Positions 28,278 to 37,017 of a stretch of 64,000 nucleotides of DNA are shown piece by piece (position 1 is the stretch's first letter; every line of letters begins with the position of its first letter). The notes beneath the pieces were generated by a model. The model ran no database searches. It had not been told where the DNA came from and saw only the letters and a list, made by a program, of their open reading frames with translations. Origin of the DNA: Alphaproteobacteria bacterium (GTDB lineage: Bacteria > Pseudomonadota > Alphaproteobacteria > ATCC43930 > CGMCC-115725); the NCBI GenBank assembly GCA_028871055.1, contig JAGWON010000004.1, positions 62,001 to 126,000 on the forward strand, written 5' to 3'. The translations under genes and the position numbers were made by a program.

Positions 28278-28497
28278 TTACACCGATCCGCGCAACTTCG
28301 CCGGCCCGCCGCGGGAGATCGACGACGCGCCGCTGCTCGGCACGCGGGCCGAGATCGTCGAGCAGCTGAAGCGGCTCGAAGCCGGCGGCGTCGAATACGT
28401 GCTGCTGGTGAATCCGAATCCTTCGATCGCGGCGCTGCGCATCTTCGCCGACGAGATCATGCCCGGATTCGCGCCCGCGCCGGCCGCCGCACACTAG
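28273..28497 (+). pseudogene. C-terminal fragment of an LLM-class flavin oxidoreductase
   Basis: About 74 residues, from ERYTDPRNFAGPPREI through LLGTRAEIVEQLKRLEAGG to FADEIMPGFAP, look like the tail of a luciferase-like (F420/FMN) monooxygenase, where a GT-x(2)-E-I-x(3)-L segment and an RIFADEIMP ending are usual. The N-terminal 250 or more residues are absent, and the DNA before 28273 belongs to an AsmA-like gene read on the other strand. A fragment of this size cannot be an active enzyme. Confidence 0.65.
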
Positions 28498-28562
28498 CCA
28501 CGGAACTTTCTTCCGCCCACCGCGTCTATTGGCCGAAAGCCTGCTTGTTCGCGGAGGTCATG

Positions 28563-28748
28563 ATGCTGCGGAGGCTGTGGCTTTTTGTGGCGATCGCGTT
28601 CGCGCTCGGCGGCTGCGGTGTCGTGGCGGCGCCGTGCCGCGTCAGCTCGGGCCTGCTCAAGGCCGTGCCGCTGGTCGGCCACGTCGCCGCGACGCCGACC
28701 GACACCTGCGCCGACGTTATCGATCCGGACTCGATCTCGCGTTCGTGA
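28563..28748 (+). CDS. Small lipoprotein, 61 residues
   Basis: GCGGAGGT lies five bases before ATG 28563 (a further ATG is directly upstream). The product has an N-terminal hydrophobic stretch ending in a lipobox (FALGGC), then PCRVSSGLLKAVPLVGHV and TPTDTCADVID. I believe this matches a family of tiny conserved lipoproteins (probably DUF6726), but that name is from memory. Function unknown. Confidence 0.65.
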   Translation: MLRRLWLFVAIAFALGGCGVVAAPCRVSSGLLKAVPLVGHVAATPTDTCADVIDPDSISRS

Positions 28749-28787
28749 ATTGCGCGCGCACCGCGCATCGCTATACGTCGCTGCAGC

Positions 28788-29186
28788 ATGAAAGCGGCGA
28801 TCCGATGGTATGTCGTGGTGGCGCTGGCGGCGGCACTGGCCGGTTGCGGCATCAGCGGACCGGCGCACGGGCCGCCTGACCCGCATGCGGCCGCGGTCGT
28901 CGACATGGGCTTCGAGAGCTTCACGCCCTCGACGGTGACGATCAAGACCGGCCAACTCCTCGAGTGGCGCAACACTTCTCCAATCACCCACTCGGTCAGC
29001 TTCGAGCCCCAGGCCGCCGCCAATCCGGGTGACGCCGCGCTGCCGCCTGGCGTTCAGCCTTTCGCGTCCGGCGACATCGCGGCGGGCAACGTCTTTCTCC
29101 ACGCCTTCGCCGCGCACGGCACCTATCGCTATTTCTGCACGCACCACGAAGGCGCCGGCATGATCGGCACCGTCGTCGTGCAATAG
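28788..29186 (+). CDS. Cupredoxin-type lipoprotein
   Basis: A 132-residue exported copper protein. The lipobox is ALAGC (C20), then comes a plastocyanin-like beta-barrel with all four type 1 ligands in view: H68 (PITHSV), C117, H120 and M125 (FCTHHEGAGM). It is probably a membrane-anchored electron carrier. It starts 40 bases after the preceding lipoprotein gene. Partners are unknown. Confidence 0.88.
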   Translation: MKAAIRWYVVVALAAALAGCGISGPAHGPPDPHAAAVVDMGFESFTPSTVTIKTGQLLEWRNTSPITHSVSFEPQAAANPGDAALPPGVQPFASGDIAAGNVFLHAFAAHGTYRYFCTHHEGAGMIGTVVVQ

Positions 29187-29328
29187 GCACCGCGCCGCTG
29201 CGTTCGCGCTCGTTCCGCCGTCACGAATTAGCCGCCGTCCTCGGGCGTTGCCGCTCGACTCGCCGCGCCACTTTCGGGCGCGCGGCGGCAGGATGGCTGG
29301 CGCACGAACTCTTTGGTATCTAGAGAGC

Positions 29329-29418
29329 GGATGGGTGGCCGAGCGGTTTAAGGCACCGGTCTTGAAAACCGGCATCGGGGTAACCCGATCGTGGGTTCGA
29401 ATCCCACCCCATCCGCCA
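29329..29418 (+). tRNA. tRNA-Ser (anticodon UGA)
   Basis: A 90-base gene with encoded CCA. The acceptor GGATGGG pairs with CCCATCC, the anticodon loop CTTGAAA gives UGA, and the long variable arm (CATCGGGGTAACCCGATC) is as expected for tRNA-Ser. The T-loop GTTCGAATC is normal. Confidence 0.97.
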
Positions 29419-29532
29419 ACGCAAACGCCGGAGTATCGGATTGGGTGACGAGGCGAATTCGCTACGTCGGCTGCGCAGGCGGACGTCGCAAAGAACAGCG
29501 TCGGTTCACGAACGAACCGCCGGCGCGAGCCG

Positions 29533-30150
29533 CTAGCTCAGTCCGGCGACGTGCTGCGCGTCGTTGACGCGGATGACACGAACGCGCCCGTCCGCGAACG
29601 CGATTTCGTTGAGCGTGCACGGTTCCTGGTCGAGCCGCCAATAGGCGGACAGCGGCATGTCGAGACATTGCAGCAGCAGCGCGCGATTGACGCTCACGTG
29701 GCCGACAAGCACGACTGCGTCGCGCGGATGCCGTTCCGCCACCAGGCGGATTGCGTCGGCCGTGCGCGCGACCAGGTCCTGGAGCGATTCGCCGCCCGGA
29801 AAGCGCATTAGCTGCGGCGTGGCGAACCAGCACGCGTAAAGCGCGGGCTCGGCCTGGCGCATTTCGTCAAGCGTGCGCCATTCCCACGCGCCGTAGTTCA
29901 AATCGTTGAGCGTCGCGGTCGGCGTCGCACCGATCCCGCAGGCCTTGGCGATCTCACCGCCGGTTTCGACGCAGCGGCCCATCGGGCTGGTATAGATCGC
30001 CGTCGGCTTCCACGCCTTGGCGATGCGCACGGCAACCGCGCGGGCCTGCGCCCGACCGAGCCCGGTCAACGGCGTCTCCCGGCGGCCGCGGAAGCGCTCG
30101 GGCTTGATGCCTTCGACATGACCGTGGCGCGTCAGGATGATCGTCGCCAT
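29533..30150 (-). CDS. Histidine phosphatase (phosphoglycerate mutase-like)
   Basis: A 205-residue member of the histidine phosphatase superfamily. The catalytic TRHGH is at residues 7-11, and the second His is in VVLVGHVSVNR. Pairs of Arg and the GAWEWRTLDE segment match the cobalamin-phosphatase/GpmB-like group. The substrate cannot be chosen from sequence. It is divergent from the membrane protein gene at 30280. Confidence 0.88.
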   Translation of the reverse strand: MATIILTRHGHVEGIKPERFRGRRETPLTGLGRAQARAVAVRIAKAWKPTAIYTSPMGRCVETGGEIAKACGIGATPTATLNDLNYGAWEWRTLDEMRQAEPALYACWFATPQLMRFPGGESLQDLVARTADAIRLVAERHPRDAVVLVGHVSVNRALLLQCLDMPLSAYWRLDQEPCTLNEIAFADGRVRVIRVNDAQHVAGLS

Positions 30151-30279
30151 CGCCCCTCATAGCGAAGACCGGTGCGGCGCGCAACGCCGCGCCGGACAAA
30201 CCGGCCGCTAAACGCCTCGGTTGCGCACCGCCACGATGGCGCGGTAATGACATGGCAACCAGCGGCGGGCCGGGGGGCG

Positions 30280-31689
30280 ATGCGGCGGTTTTTCAGCGAT
30301 ACCGGCACGCTCTATGGCTTGGCGACGATCCTGCTGGTGACGCCGTTCGTCGTCTTCCGCGACGTCCCGCTCTACGATCTGCCCAATCACCTCGCCAGCT
30401 TGCACGTCCTGTTCGGCGGCGCGCCCGGAGCCGATCGCTATTACGCCGCCGAATGGCGGCTGGTTCCGAATCTCGCAGCCGAAGCCTGGGTCTGGTTCCT
30501 GCACCGCTTCGTCTCTGTCGACGCCGCGCTGCGGTTGTTCCTCGCCGCGACAGTGGCACAGCTCTTCTGGGGCGCGGTCGCCCTCAACCGCGCGCTCTTC
30601 GGCGGCCGGAACCGCTTCGCGCTCGCCGCAGCGCTCTTCGCCTACAACGGCCCGCTGCTGTTCGGATTCATCGATCTGAGCTTCGGCCTCGGCATGGCGT
30701 TGTGGGCGGTGGCGGCCTGGATCCGCTGGCGCGACGAGCCGTGGGCGCTGCCGTTCTTCGCGCTGATCGCATGCCTCGTTCTGTTCGCGCATCTCTTCGC
30801 CTTCGCCGTCTACGCGCTCGTGCTCTGTGCTTATGAGTTCGGCGCGGCGGGCCGCGGACGACAGCACGCGCGTCGCGGACTGTTCGCGCTGCTGCACCTG
30901 CTCGCGCCGGCCGCGCTCTATTTCCTCGCCATGCCGCACGCGCTCGGCGGCGGCGTGGCCTACGGCTCGCCACTGCTCAAATTCGCCCAGCTCGCCAGCG
31001 CCATCGGATTCTACAATCCGCTGTTCGACGCCCTGTCGCTGCTGGCGCTGCTGATCGCCGCTGGATTGGTCGCGCATCGCCTCGCGTTCGCGCACGACAT
31101 GATGCTGCCGCTGGTCGCCTTGGCGGTCGCGTATGTCGTGCTGCCGCATCAGCTCGGCAGTGCCACCTTCGTCGACTATCGCATGCCCGCCACCTTCGCG
31201 CTGTTCCTGTGCGGCAGCCTCGCCTGGCGCGAGAGCCGCCGCCGTACCCGCGCCGAAGCCTTCGTGCTGGCGCTGTTCGGATTGCGCTGGCTGGTGACGA
31301 TGGCGCAATTCCACAGCTGGCAAGGCGATTACGCCGAATACCGCGCCGCCTTTGCGCTGCTGCCGCAGGACGCCAAGCTCCTGCCGCTGGCGCGCGATCC
31401 CAACGCGGTCGATCCCGCTTTGCATCCGCCGCTGGCGCATGTCGACGCCCTCGCGGTCGGCGAGCGCGGCGCGCTGGTGCCCGATCTTTTCGCCGGCCTC
31501 GGCTACGAGCTGCTGACCTATCGCCAGCCCTATCGCGCGCTCGCGACGCAGACGCCGACCGCCGCGCTGGCGCCCGATTTCGACTACGTGCTGCTGATCC
31601 GGCCCGAAGAGCTGTCGGCCGCGCAGGTGCCGCGCTATCGCGAGGTCGCAGCCGGGCGGACGTTCGTGCTCGGAAAGCTCGAGCGCTGA
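30280..31689 (+). CDS. Polytopic membrane protein, possibly GT-C-like
   Basis: A 469-residue protein with about ten hydrophobic helices and a short C-terminal soluble part. RDVPLYDLPNHLA after the first helix carries the acidic first loop typical of membrane glycosyltransferases of the GT-C fold, and the end (DYVLLIRPEELSAAQVPRYREV) looks extracytoplasmic. The start MRRFFSDTG at 30280 follows a G-rich site; 30247 is an alternative. The function is tentative. Confidence 0.7.
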   Translation: MRRFFSDTGTLYGLATILLVTPFVVFRDVPLYDLPNHLASLHVLFGGAPGADRYYAAEWRLVPNLAAEAWVWFLHRFVSVDAALRLFLAATVAQLFWGAVALNRALFGGRNRFALAAALFAYNGPLLFGFIDLSFGLGMALWAVAAWIRWRDEPWALPFFALIACLVLFAHLFAFAVYALVLCAYEFGAAGRGRQHARRGLFALLHLLAPAALYFLAMPHALGGGVAYGSPLLKFAQLASAIGFYNPLFDALSLLALLIAAGLVAHRLAFAHDMMLPLVALAVAYVVLPHQLGSATFVDYRMPATFALFLCGSLAWRESRRRTRAEAFVLALFGLRWLVTMAQFHSWQGDYAEYRAAFALLPQDAKLLPLARDPNAVDPALHPPLAHVDALAVGERGALVPDLFAGLGYELLTYRQPYRALATQTPTAALAPDFDYVLLIRPEELSAAQVPRYREVAAGRTFVLGKLER

Positions 31690-31696
31690 GCCGTGC

Positions 31697-32752
31697 TCAG
31701 CGCAAGCTGGCGTTGAGCTTCTGCAGCGCCTCGTTGCCCGGGATCAACTCGGCCTCTCCCAGTTCGTTGAGCGGTTTCTCTACCGTCTCGACGTGGTCGT
31801 GGAGGTCGTGCGCCTCGGGATCGACGTAGAGCAGGCCGGTGACGATTTCGCCCGCCGCCTGGCGCTCCTGGAGAAAGGCCATAGCCGAGATGCGGTCGTG
31901 CGGATCGTAATCGGCGTGGATCTTACGGAGCCGTAGCACCGAGCCGTCGTGCTGGACCACGCTTTCGACCGTGCCGGGCGCGTAATCAGCGGTGATCTCG
32001 GCGCGGCCCTCGATCACGTCGAGCCGGTTCACCGCGTCGTTGTGCTCGCGCACGTAATCAAAGCTCTTGGTCGAGCCGACGTGGTTGTTGAACGCGACGC
32101 ATGGGCTTATCACGTCGATGAAGGCGGCACCGTGATGGTGCAGCGCCGCCATGACCAGCGGCACGAGCTGCGCCTTGTCGCCCGAGAAGCTGCGCGCGAC
32201 GAAGGTTGCGCCGAGCTGCAGCGCCATGCCGATCATGTCGATCGGCGCATCCATGTTCTGGACGCCGCGCTTCGACTTCGAGCCCTTGTCCGAGGTCGCC
32301 GAGAACTGACCCTTGGTCAGGCCGTACACGCCGTTGTTCTCGACGATGTAGACCATGTTGACGCCGCGGCGCAGCACATGGGCGAACTGACCGAGGCCGA
32401 TCGAGGCGCTGTCGCCGTCGCCCGAGACGCCGAGATAGATCAGATCGCGGTTGGCGAGATTGGCGCCGGTCAGCACCGACGGCATGCGGCCGTGCACCGA
32501 GTTGAACCCGTGCGAAACGCCGAGGAAATAGGTCGGTGTCTTCGACGAGCAGCCGATGCCCGACAACTTGGCGATGCGGTGCGGGGGCAGCGCCAGCTCG
32601 AAGCAGGCCTGGATGATGGCCGCACTTATAGAGTCATGGCCGCAGCCGGCGCACAGCGTCGATACCGCGCCCTCGTAGTCGCGCCGGGTAAAGCCGAGCT
32701 TGTTCTTCGGCAGCGCCGGATGGTGGAGCTTGGGCTTCGCCAGATAGGTCAT
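31697..32752 (-). CDS. 2-oxoacid:ferredoxin oxidoreductase, beta subunit
   Basis: A 351-residue thiamine-diphosphate-binding beta subunit. LCAGCGH near residue 36 and GIGCSS supply cluster Cys residues, and GDGDSASIG with VENNGVYGLTKGQ form the ThDP/Mg site. This is the 2-oxoglutarate-type (KorB-like) rather than pyruvate-type form. The ATG at 32752 overlaps the alpha-subunit stop as ATGA. It works with the alpha subunit in oxidative decarboxylation of a 2-oxoacid to acyl-CoA. Confidence 0.93.
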   Translation of the reverse strand: MTYLAKPKLHHPALPKNKLGFTRRDYEGAVSTLCAGCGHDSISAAIIQACFELALPPHRIAKLSGIGCSSKTPTYFLGVSHGFNSVHGRMPSVLTGANLANRDLIYLGVSGDGDSASIGLGQFAHVLRRGVNMVYIVENNGVYGLTKGQFSATSDKGSKSKRGVQNMDAPIDMIGMALQLGATFVARSFSGDKAQLVPLVMAALHHHGAAFIDVISPCVAFNNHVGSTKSFDYVREHNDAVNRLDVIEGRAEITADYAPGTVESVVQHDGSVLRLRKIHADYDPHDRISAMAFLQERQAAGEIVTGLLYVDPEAHDLHDHVETVEKPLNELGEAELIPGNEALQKLNASLR

Positions 32753-34581
32753 GATGCCACTTCCCTCAAAGGCTTCACTGCACGCAGCAGAGACGAAATC
32801 GCGCCGGTGATGAAGCGCCCGGTGATTGGCGTGCCGTCGTAGTGCAGCACCGGCACCAGCTTGGCCGGATCGATGCCGCCTTCGGTCATCAGCAGCGTGC
32901 GGAGCTGGGCGTCGCGGTTCTGCTCGACGACGAAGACCTGCTCGTGCGCGGCGATGAACTCGATCACCTCGGTGCCGAACGGGAAGCCGCGCAGGCGCAG
33001 CGCGTCGAGATGGATGCCCTGCCCTTCGAGCGCCGCCAGCGATTCACGCATCGCCGCCGCCGTCGAGCCGAAATAGATCACGCCGGCCTTGGCCGGCTGC
33101 TTCGCCGGCGTGCGCACCGCAGCCGGGACCAGCTTCTTCGCGGTCTCGAACTTGCGCAGAAGCCGTTGCATGTTGTCGACGTAGGCGGCGCCCTCCTCGG
33201 TGTACCGCGCATAGCGGTCGCGCGAGGTGCCGCGCGTGAAGTACGCGCCCTTGCTCGGATGCGTGCCGGGATAAGTGCGGTAGGGAATGCCGTCGCCGTC
33301 GACGTCGAGATAGCGGCCGAACTCCTTGCCCGCGTCGAGATCGGCAGCGGTCATCACCTTGCCGCGGTCGAGCCGGTGGCCGTCGTCCCACTGGAAGGGC
33401 TTGGTGAGCCATTCGTTCATGCCGATGTCGAGATCGAGCATGACGAAGACCGGCGTCTGCAGCCGGTCGGCGAGATCGAAGGCGAGCGCGCCAAGCTCGA
33501 AGCATTCATACGGGTCTTCGGGAAACAGGAGCACGTGCTTGGTGTCGCCATGCGAGGCATAGGCGGCGGCGAGGATGTCGGCCTGCTGGGTCCGCGTTGG
33601 CATGCCCGTCGACGGCCCGGCCCGCTGCACGTCGAACAGCACCGCCGGAATCTCGGCGAAATACGCCAGGCCGAGAAACTCCTGCATCAGCGACAGGCCC
33701 GGGCCCGAGGTGCAGGTGAAGGCGCGCGCGCCGTTCCACGCCGCGCCGATGACGATGCCGACGGAGGCGAGCTCGTCCTCGCCCTGGATGATCGCATACC
33801 GGTTCTTCCGGGTCGCCGGATCGACGCGATAGCGGCGGCAATAGCGCTGGAACGCCTCGGCCATCGAGGTCGAGGGCGTGATCGGATACCACGCCGCCAC
33901 CGTGGCGCCGCCATAGACGGCGCCGAGCGCCGCCGCCGAGTTGCCGTCGATGAAGACGCGGTCGCCGACCGCGTCGGCGCGCGCAACCTTGAGGCTGATC
34001 GGCTTCAGGCGCTGCGTCGCGTAGTCGTGCCCCATATGGAGCGCGTCGCGGTTGGGGCCGAAGAGTTTTTCCTTGCCCTTGTATTGCTCGCCGATGAGTT
34101 GCTCGATCGCCGCTGCGTCGATGCCGAGCAGCGCCGCCAGTGCGCCGATATAGATGATGTTCTTGAACAGCTGGCGCTGGCGCGGATCGGCGTAGGCCTT
34201 GTTGCAAATCTCCGTCAGCGGCATGCCGATGACGGTAATGTCGTCACGGAACTTCGACGGCGGCATCGGCTTGGTCGAATCGTAGAACAGGTAGCCGCCA
34301 GGATCGATCGACGCGATGTCCTGCGCCCAGGTCTGCGGGTTCATCGCCACCATCAGGTCGACGCCGCCGCGCCGTCCGAGATGGCCGGCGGCGCTGACGC
34401 GCACCTCGTACCACGTCGGCAGGCCCTGGATGTTCGACGGGAAGATATTGCGCGTCGCAACCGGCACGCCCATGCGCAGGATCGACTTGGCGAAGAGCAA
34501 GTTGGCCGACGCCGAGCCCGAGCCGTTGACGTTGGCGAACTTGACGACGAAGTCGTTGGTGCTGGCTATCGGCTGCGGCAT
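32749..34581 (-). CDS. 2-oxoacid:ferredoxin oxidoreductase, fused gamma-alpha subunit
   Basis: A 610-residue subunit. Residues 1-190 are the gamma (CoA-binding) domain (VVKFANVNGSGSASANLLFA) and the rest is the alpha domain with the YPITPSTSMAEA motif and QGEDELASVGIVIGA. It forms the enzyme with the beta subunit. ATG 34581 begins 16 bases inside the end of the GltD-like gene. The 2-oxoacid is probably 2-oxoglutarate by motif, not certain. Confidence 0.93.
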   Translation of the reverse strand: MPQPIASTNDFVVKFANVNGSGSASANLLFAKSILRMGVPVATRNIFPSNIQGLPTWYEVRVSAAGHLGRRGGVDLMVAMNPQTWAQDIASIDPGGYLFYDSTKPMPPSKFRDDITVIGMPLTEICNKAYADPRQRQLFKNIIYIGALAALLGIDAAAIEQLIGEQYKGKEKLFGPNRDALHMGHDYATQRLKPISLKVARADAVGDRVFIDGNSAAALGAVYGGATVAAWYPITPSTSMAEAFQRYCRRYRVDPATRKNRYAIIQGEDELASVGIVIGAAWNGARAFTCTSGPGLSLMQEFLGLAYFAEIPAVLFDVQRAGPSTGMPTRTQQADILAAAYASHGDTKHVLLFPEDPYECFELGALAFDLADRLQTPVFVMLDLDIGMNEWLTKPFQWDDGHRLDRGKVMTAADLDAGKEFGRYLDVDGDGIPYRTYPGTHPSKGAYFTRGTSRDRYARYTEEGAAYVDNMQRLLRKFETAKKLVPAAVRTPAKQPAKAGVIYFGSTAAAMRESLAALEGQGIHLDALRLRGFPFGTEVIEFIAAHEQVFVVEQNRDAQLRTLLMTEGGIDPAKLVPVLHYDGTPITGRFITGAISSLLRAVKPLREVAS

Positions 34582-36356
34582 GCGGGTCCGGCGAGTGTCA
34601 TGTCGAGGAGGAATTTCTGCATATCCCATGCACCGGTGGGACAGCGTTCGGCGCATAGGCCGCAATGCAGGCAGACGTCTTCGTCCTTAGCCATGATGCG
34701 GCCGGTCTTGAGCGTGTTGGAAACGTAGAGCGCCTGCGACAGGTTGCGCGCCGGCTGGTTGAGGCGCTGGCGCAAATCCGACTCGTCGCCATTGTCGCCG
34801 AAGGTGATGCAGTCGACCGGGCAGATATCGACGCAGGCGTCGCATTCGATGCATAGCGGCGCGGTGAACACAGTCTGCACGTCGCAATTGAGGCAGCGCT
34901 GCGCCTCGAGAAAGCCGAGCTTCTGGTCGAAGCCCAGCTCGACCTCGAGCCGCACGTCCGTGAGCGCGACGTTCTTCTCGCGCAGCGGCACGCGGTAGCG
35001 CACGTCGTTCGAGATGGCGTTGTTATAGCTCCACTCGTGGATGCCCATCTTCTGGCTGGTGAGGTTGACCTGGGGCGGCGGCCGCCTGGCGATGTCCTCG
35101 CCGTGGAGCAGCTTGTCGATCGAGATCGCCGCGTCGTGGCCGTGCGCCACCGCCCAAATGATGTTCTTGGGGCCGAACGCGGCGTCGCCGCCGAAGAACA
35201 CCTTCGGGTGGGTCGAAGCCATGGTCTTGGGATCGACCTTGGGCATGTTCCATTCGTCGAATGCGATGCCGATGTCGCGCTCGATCCACGGAAACGCGTT
35301 TTCCTGGCCGATCGCGACCAGCACGTCGTCGCAGGCGAAACTCTGGTCCGGCTCGCCGGTCGGCACCAGTTTGCGTCGTCCCTTGGCGTCGTACTCCGCC
35401 TTCACCTTCTCGAACACGGCGCTGGTGAGCTTGCCGTTCTCGTGCGTGAACGCCTTGGGCACGAGGTAATTGAGGATCGGAATGTCCTCATGCATGGCGT
35501 CTTCCTTTTCCCAGGGCGACGCCTTCATCTCCGCGAAGCCCGAGCGCACGATCACTTTTACATCTTCGCCGCCGAGCCGGCGCGAGGTGCGGCAGCAATC
35601 CATCGCGGTGTTGCCGCCGCCCAGCACGATCACGCGCTTGCCGATCTTGTGGACGTGACCGAACGACACCGACGACAACCAATCGATGCCGATATGGATG
35701 TTGGCGGCTGCTTCCCGGCGGCCCGGAATGTCGAGCTCGCGGCCGCGCGGCGCGCCCGAGCCGACGAAGATCGCGTCGTAGCCCTCGATGAGGAGCTGCT
35801 TCATGCTGTCGACGCGCTGGCCGAGCCGGAGCTCGATGCCGCCGATGCCGGTGATGTAGCCGACCTCCTCGTCGATCACGCGTTCGGGCAGGCGGAAGCG
35901 CGGAATCTGCGTGCGGATCATGCCGCCCGCATTGGGGTCGCCGTCATAGACGACGACGTGATAGCCGAGCGGCGCGAGATCGCGTGCGACGGTGAGCGAC
36001 GCAGGTCCCGCGCCCACCAGCGCGACGCGTTTGCCGTTCGACTGCTCCGGTGATCTCGGCAGCAGCGCCGCCACGTCGTTCTTGTTGTCGGCGGCGACGC
36101 GCTTCAGGCGACAGATCGCCACCGGCTCCTTCTCGACGCGGCCGCGCCGACAGGCAGGCTCGCACGGCCGATCGCAGGTGCGCCCGAGAATTCCCGGGAA
36201 CACGTTCGACTGCCAGTTGACCATGTAGGCGTCGGTGTACCGGCCGGCGGCGATCAACCGGATGTATTCCGGCACCGGCGTATGCGCCGGACAGGCCCAC
36301 TGACAATCGACGACTTTATGAAAGTAATCGGGCGAATGCGTATCGGTCGGCTGCAA
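34566..36356 (-). CDS. GltD-like FAD/NAD(P) oxidoreductase with 4Fe-4S domains
   Basis: A 596-residue flavoprotein. An N-terminal GltD-type Fe-S domain has C18, C22, C61, C65 and C69; FAD binding is by RVALVGAGPASLTVA, NAD(P) binding by RVIVLGGGNTAMDCC, and two C-terminal ferredoxin motifs are CIECDACVDICP and CLHCGLCAERCP. The start is a TTG at 36356, with AAGGAG eight bases upstream; no ATG fits. Placed in one operon with the 2-oxoacid oxidoreductase, it probably moves electrons from the reduced ferredoxin centre to NAD(P), which would make an NAD(P)-linked complex. Confidence 0.92.
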   Translation of the reverse strand: MQPTDTHSPDYFHKVVDCQWACPAHTPVPEYIRLIAAGRYTDAYMVNWQSNVFPGILGRTCDRPCEPACRRGRVEKEPVAICRLKRVAADNKNDVAALLPRSPEQSNGKRVALVGAGPASLTVARDLAPLGYHVVVYDGDPNAGGMIRTQIPRFRLPERVIDEEVGYITGIGGIELRLGQRVDSMKQLLIEGYDAIFVGSGAPRGRELDIPGRREAAANIHIGIDWLSSVSFGHVHKIGKRVIVLGGGNTAMDCCRTSRRLGGEDVKVIVRSGFAEMKASPWEKEDAMHEDIPILNYLVPKAFTHENGKLTSAVFEKVKAEYDAKGRRKLVPTGEPDQSFACDDVLVAIGQENAFPWIERDIGIAFDEWNMPKVDPKTMASTHPKVFFGGDAAFGPKNIIWAVAHGHDAAISIDKLLHGEDIARRPPPQVNLTSQKMGIHEWSYNNAISNDVRYRVPLREKNVALTDVRLEVELGFDQKLGFLEAQRCLNCDVQTVFTAPLCIECDACVDICPVDCITFGDNGDESDLRQRLNQPARNLSQALYVSNTLKTGRIMAKDEDVCLHCGLCAERCPTGAWDMQKFLLDMTLAGPACRSR

Positions 36357-36406
36357 CGACGAAACTCCTTACCCTTGGCCCGGCGCGCGCCTTGCCGCGC
36401 GCGTCG

Positions 36407-36589
36407 TCACTCTCCCTCGTGCAACCCGGCCTCGTCGTCGAGTGCCCGCGCGATTCGCTCGAGCTCGCGGACAACCTCCGGCACAGCGGTAAGTTCGGCA
36501 AGATCGCGGCAACGTCGCGCCAGATCCCGCAGACGCTCCACGCTCACGCCTTCCGCGATGCCATGTCCTCCGGCCATTCTCGACGCCAT
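36407..36589 (-). CDS. Small helical protein, 60 residues
   Basis: GAGGAG six bases before ATG 36589 supports a real start. The product carries MASRMAGGHGIAEGVSVERL and then LRDLARRCRDLAEL and VVRELERIARALDDEAG, amphipathic helices like those of short conserved alphaproteobacterial proteins of unknown function. It ends 50 bases before the start of the GltD-like gene, on the same strand, and might share its transcript. Confidence 0.55.
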   Translation of the reverse strand: MASRMAGGHGIAEGVSVERLRDLARRCRDLAELTAVPEVVRELERIARALDDEAGLHEGE

Positions 36590-37017
36590 CGCGCGCTCCT
36601 CACGCTCGACGCACCGTGCCCGAAGCCGGGACGGCGGGCCATGGGGGCGACACTCTGCCCCATCGCACCCCGCGGTGCAACACCGCCCCGTGCAAGCCTA
36701 ACCCCGCAAAAAGTATGGGAATTTTGCGTCGCACACGGCTGCCGGTGCGTGTAACGCAACGCAAGCGGGCCGGGAAACAGCGACCCGACGATCGCTCGCT
36801 TGCCCGTCGATTCGCCTGTCGACTCGCGCGACCGCGACCCTCAAACGCTGCGCGCGGCGGCTGGCGATGGCCCGTGTCGGCGCGCGTCGCGTCCGGTCGA
36901 GGAGTTATCCACGCAATCAACAGGCCCGAAGCCGATTCGCAGAGCTTTTCCGCGGGTTTCACGGTAGGTCGGGCGCGGCGCGCATGATAAATTTTTGCTC
37001 GTTCCGACGCCCGCGCC
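36590..37017. other. Gene-free stretch with two small hairpins
   Basis: No supported coding region. ATGGGG (36641-36646) pairs with CCCCAT (36658-36663), and GCACC (36665-36669) pairs with GGTGC (36674-36678), giving adjacent hairpins. Farther on is one DnaA-box-like TTATCCACG (36905-36913), not clustered with others. Nothing else was seen. Confidence 0.4.

Noticed and set aside
29248-29448. A 66-codon frame across tRNA-Ser
   Set aside because: It reads through the tRNA gene; chance frame.
32842-34728. A 628-codon open frame opposite the 2-oxoacid oxidoreductase alpha gene
   Set aside because: Antisense to a clear gene; low-complexity basic translation and no ribosome site.
36905-36913. DnaA-box-like TTATCCACG
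   Set aside because: A single box without a cluster, AT-rich unwinding region or origin-linked genes; not an origin.
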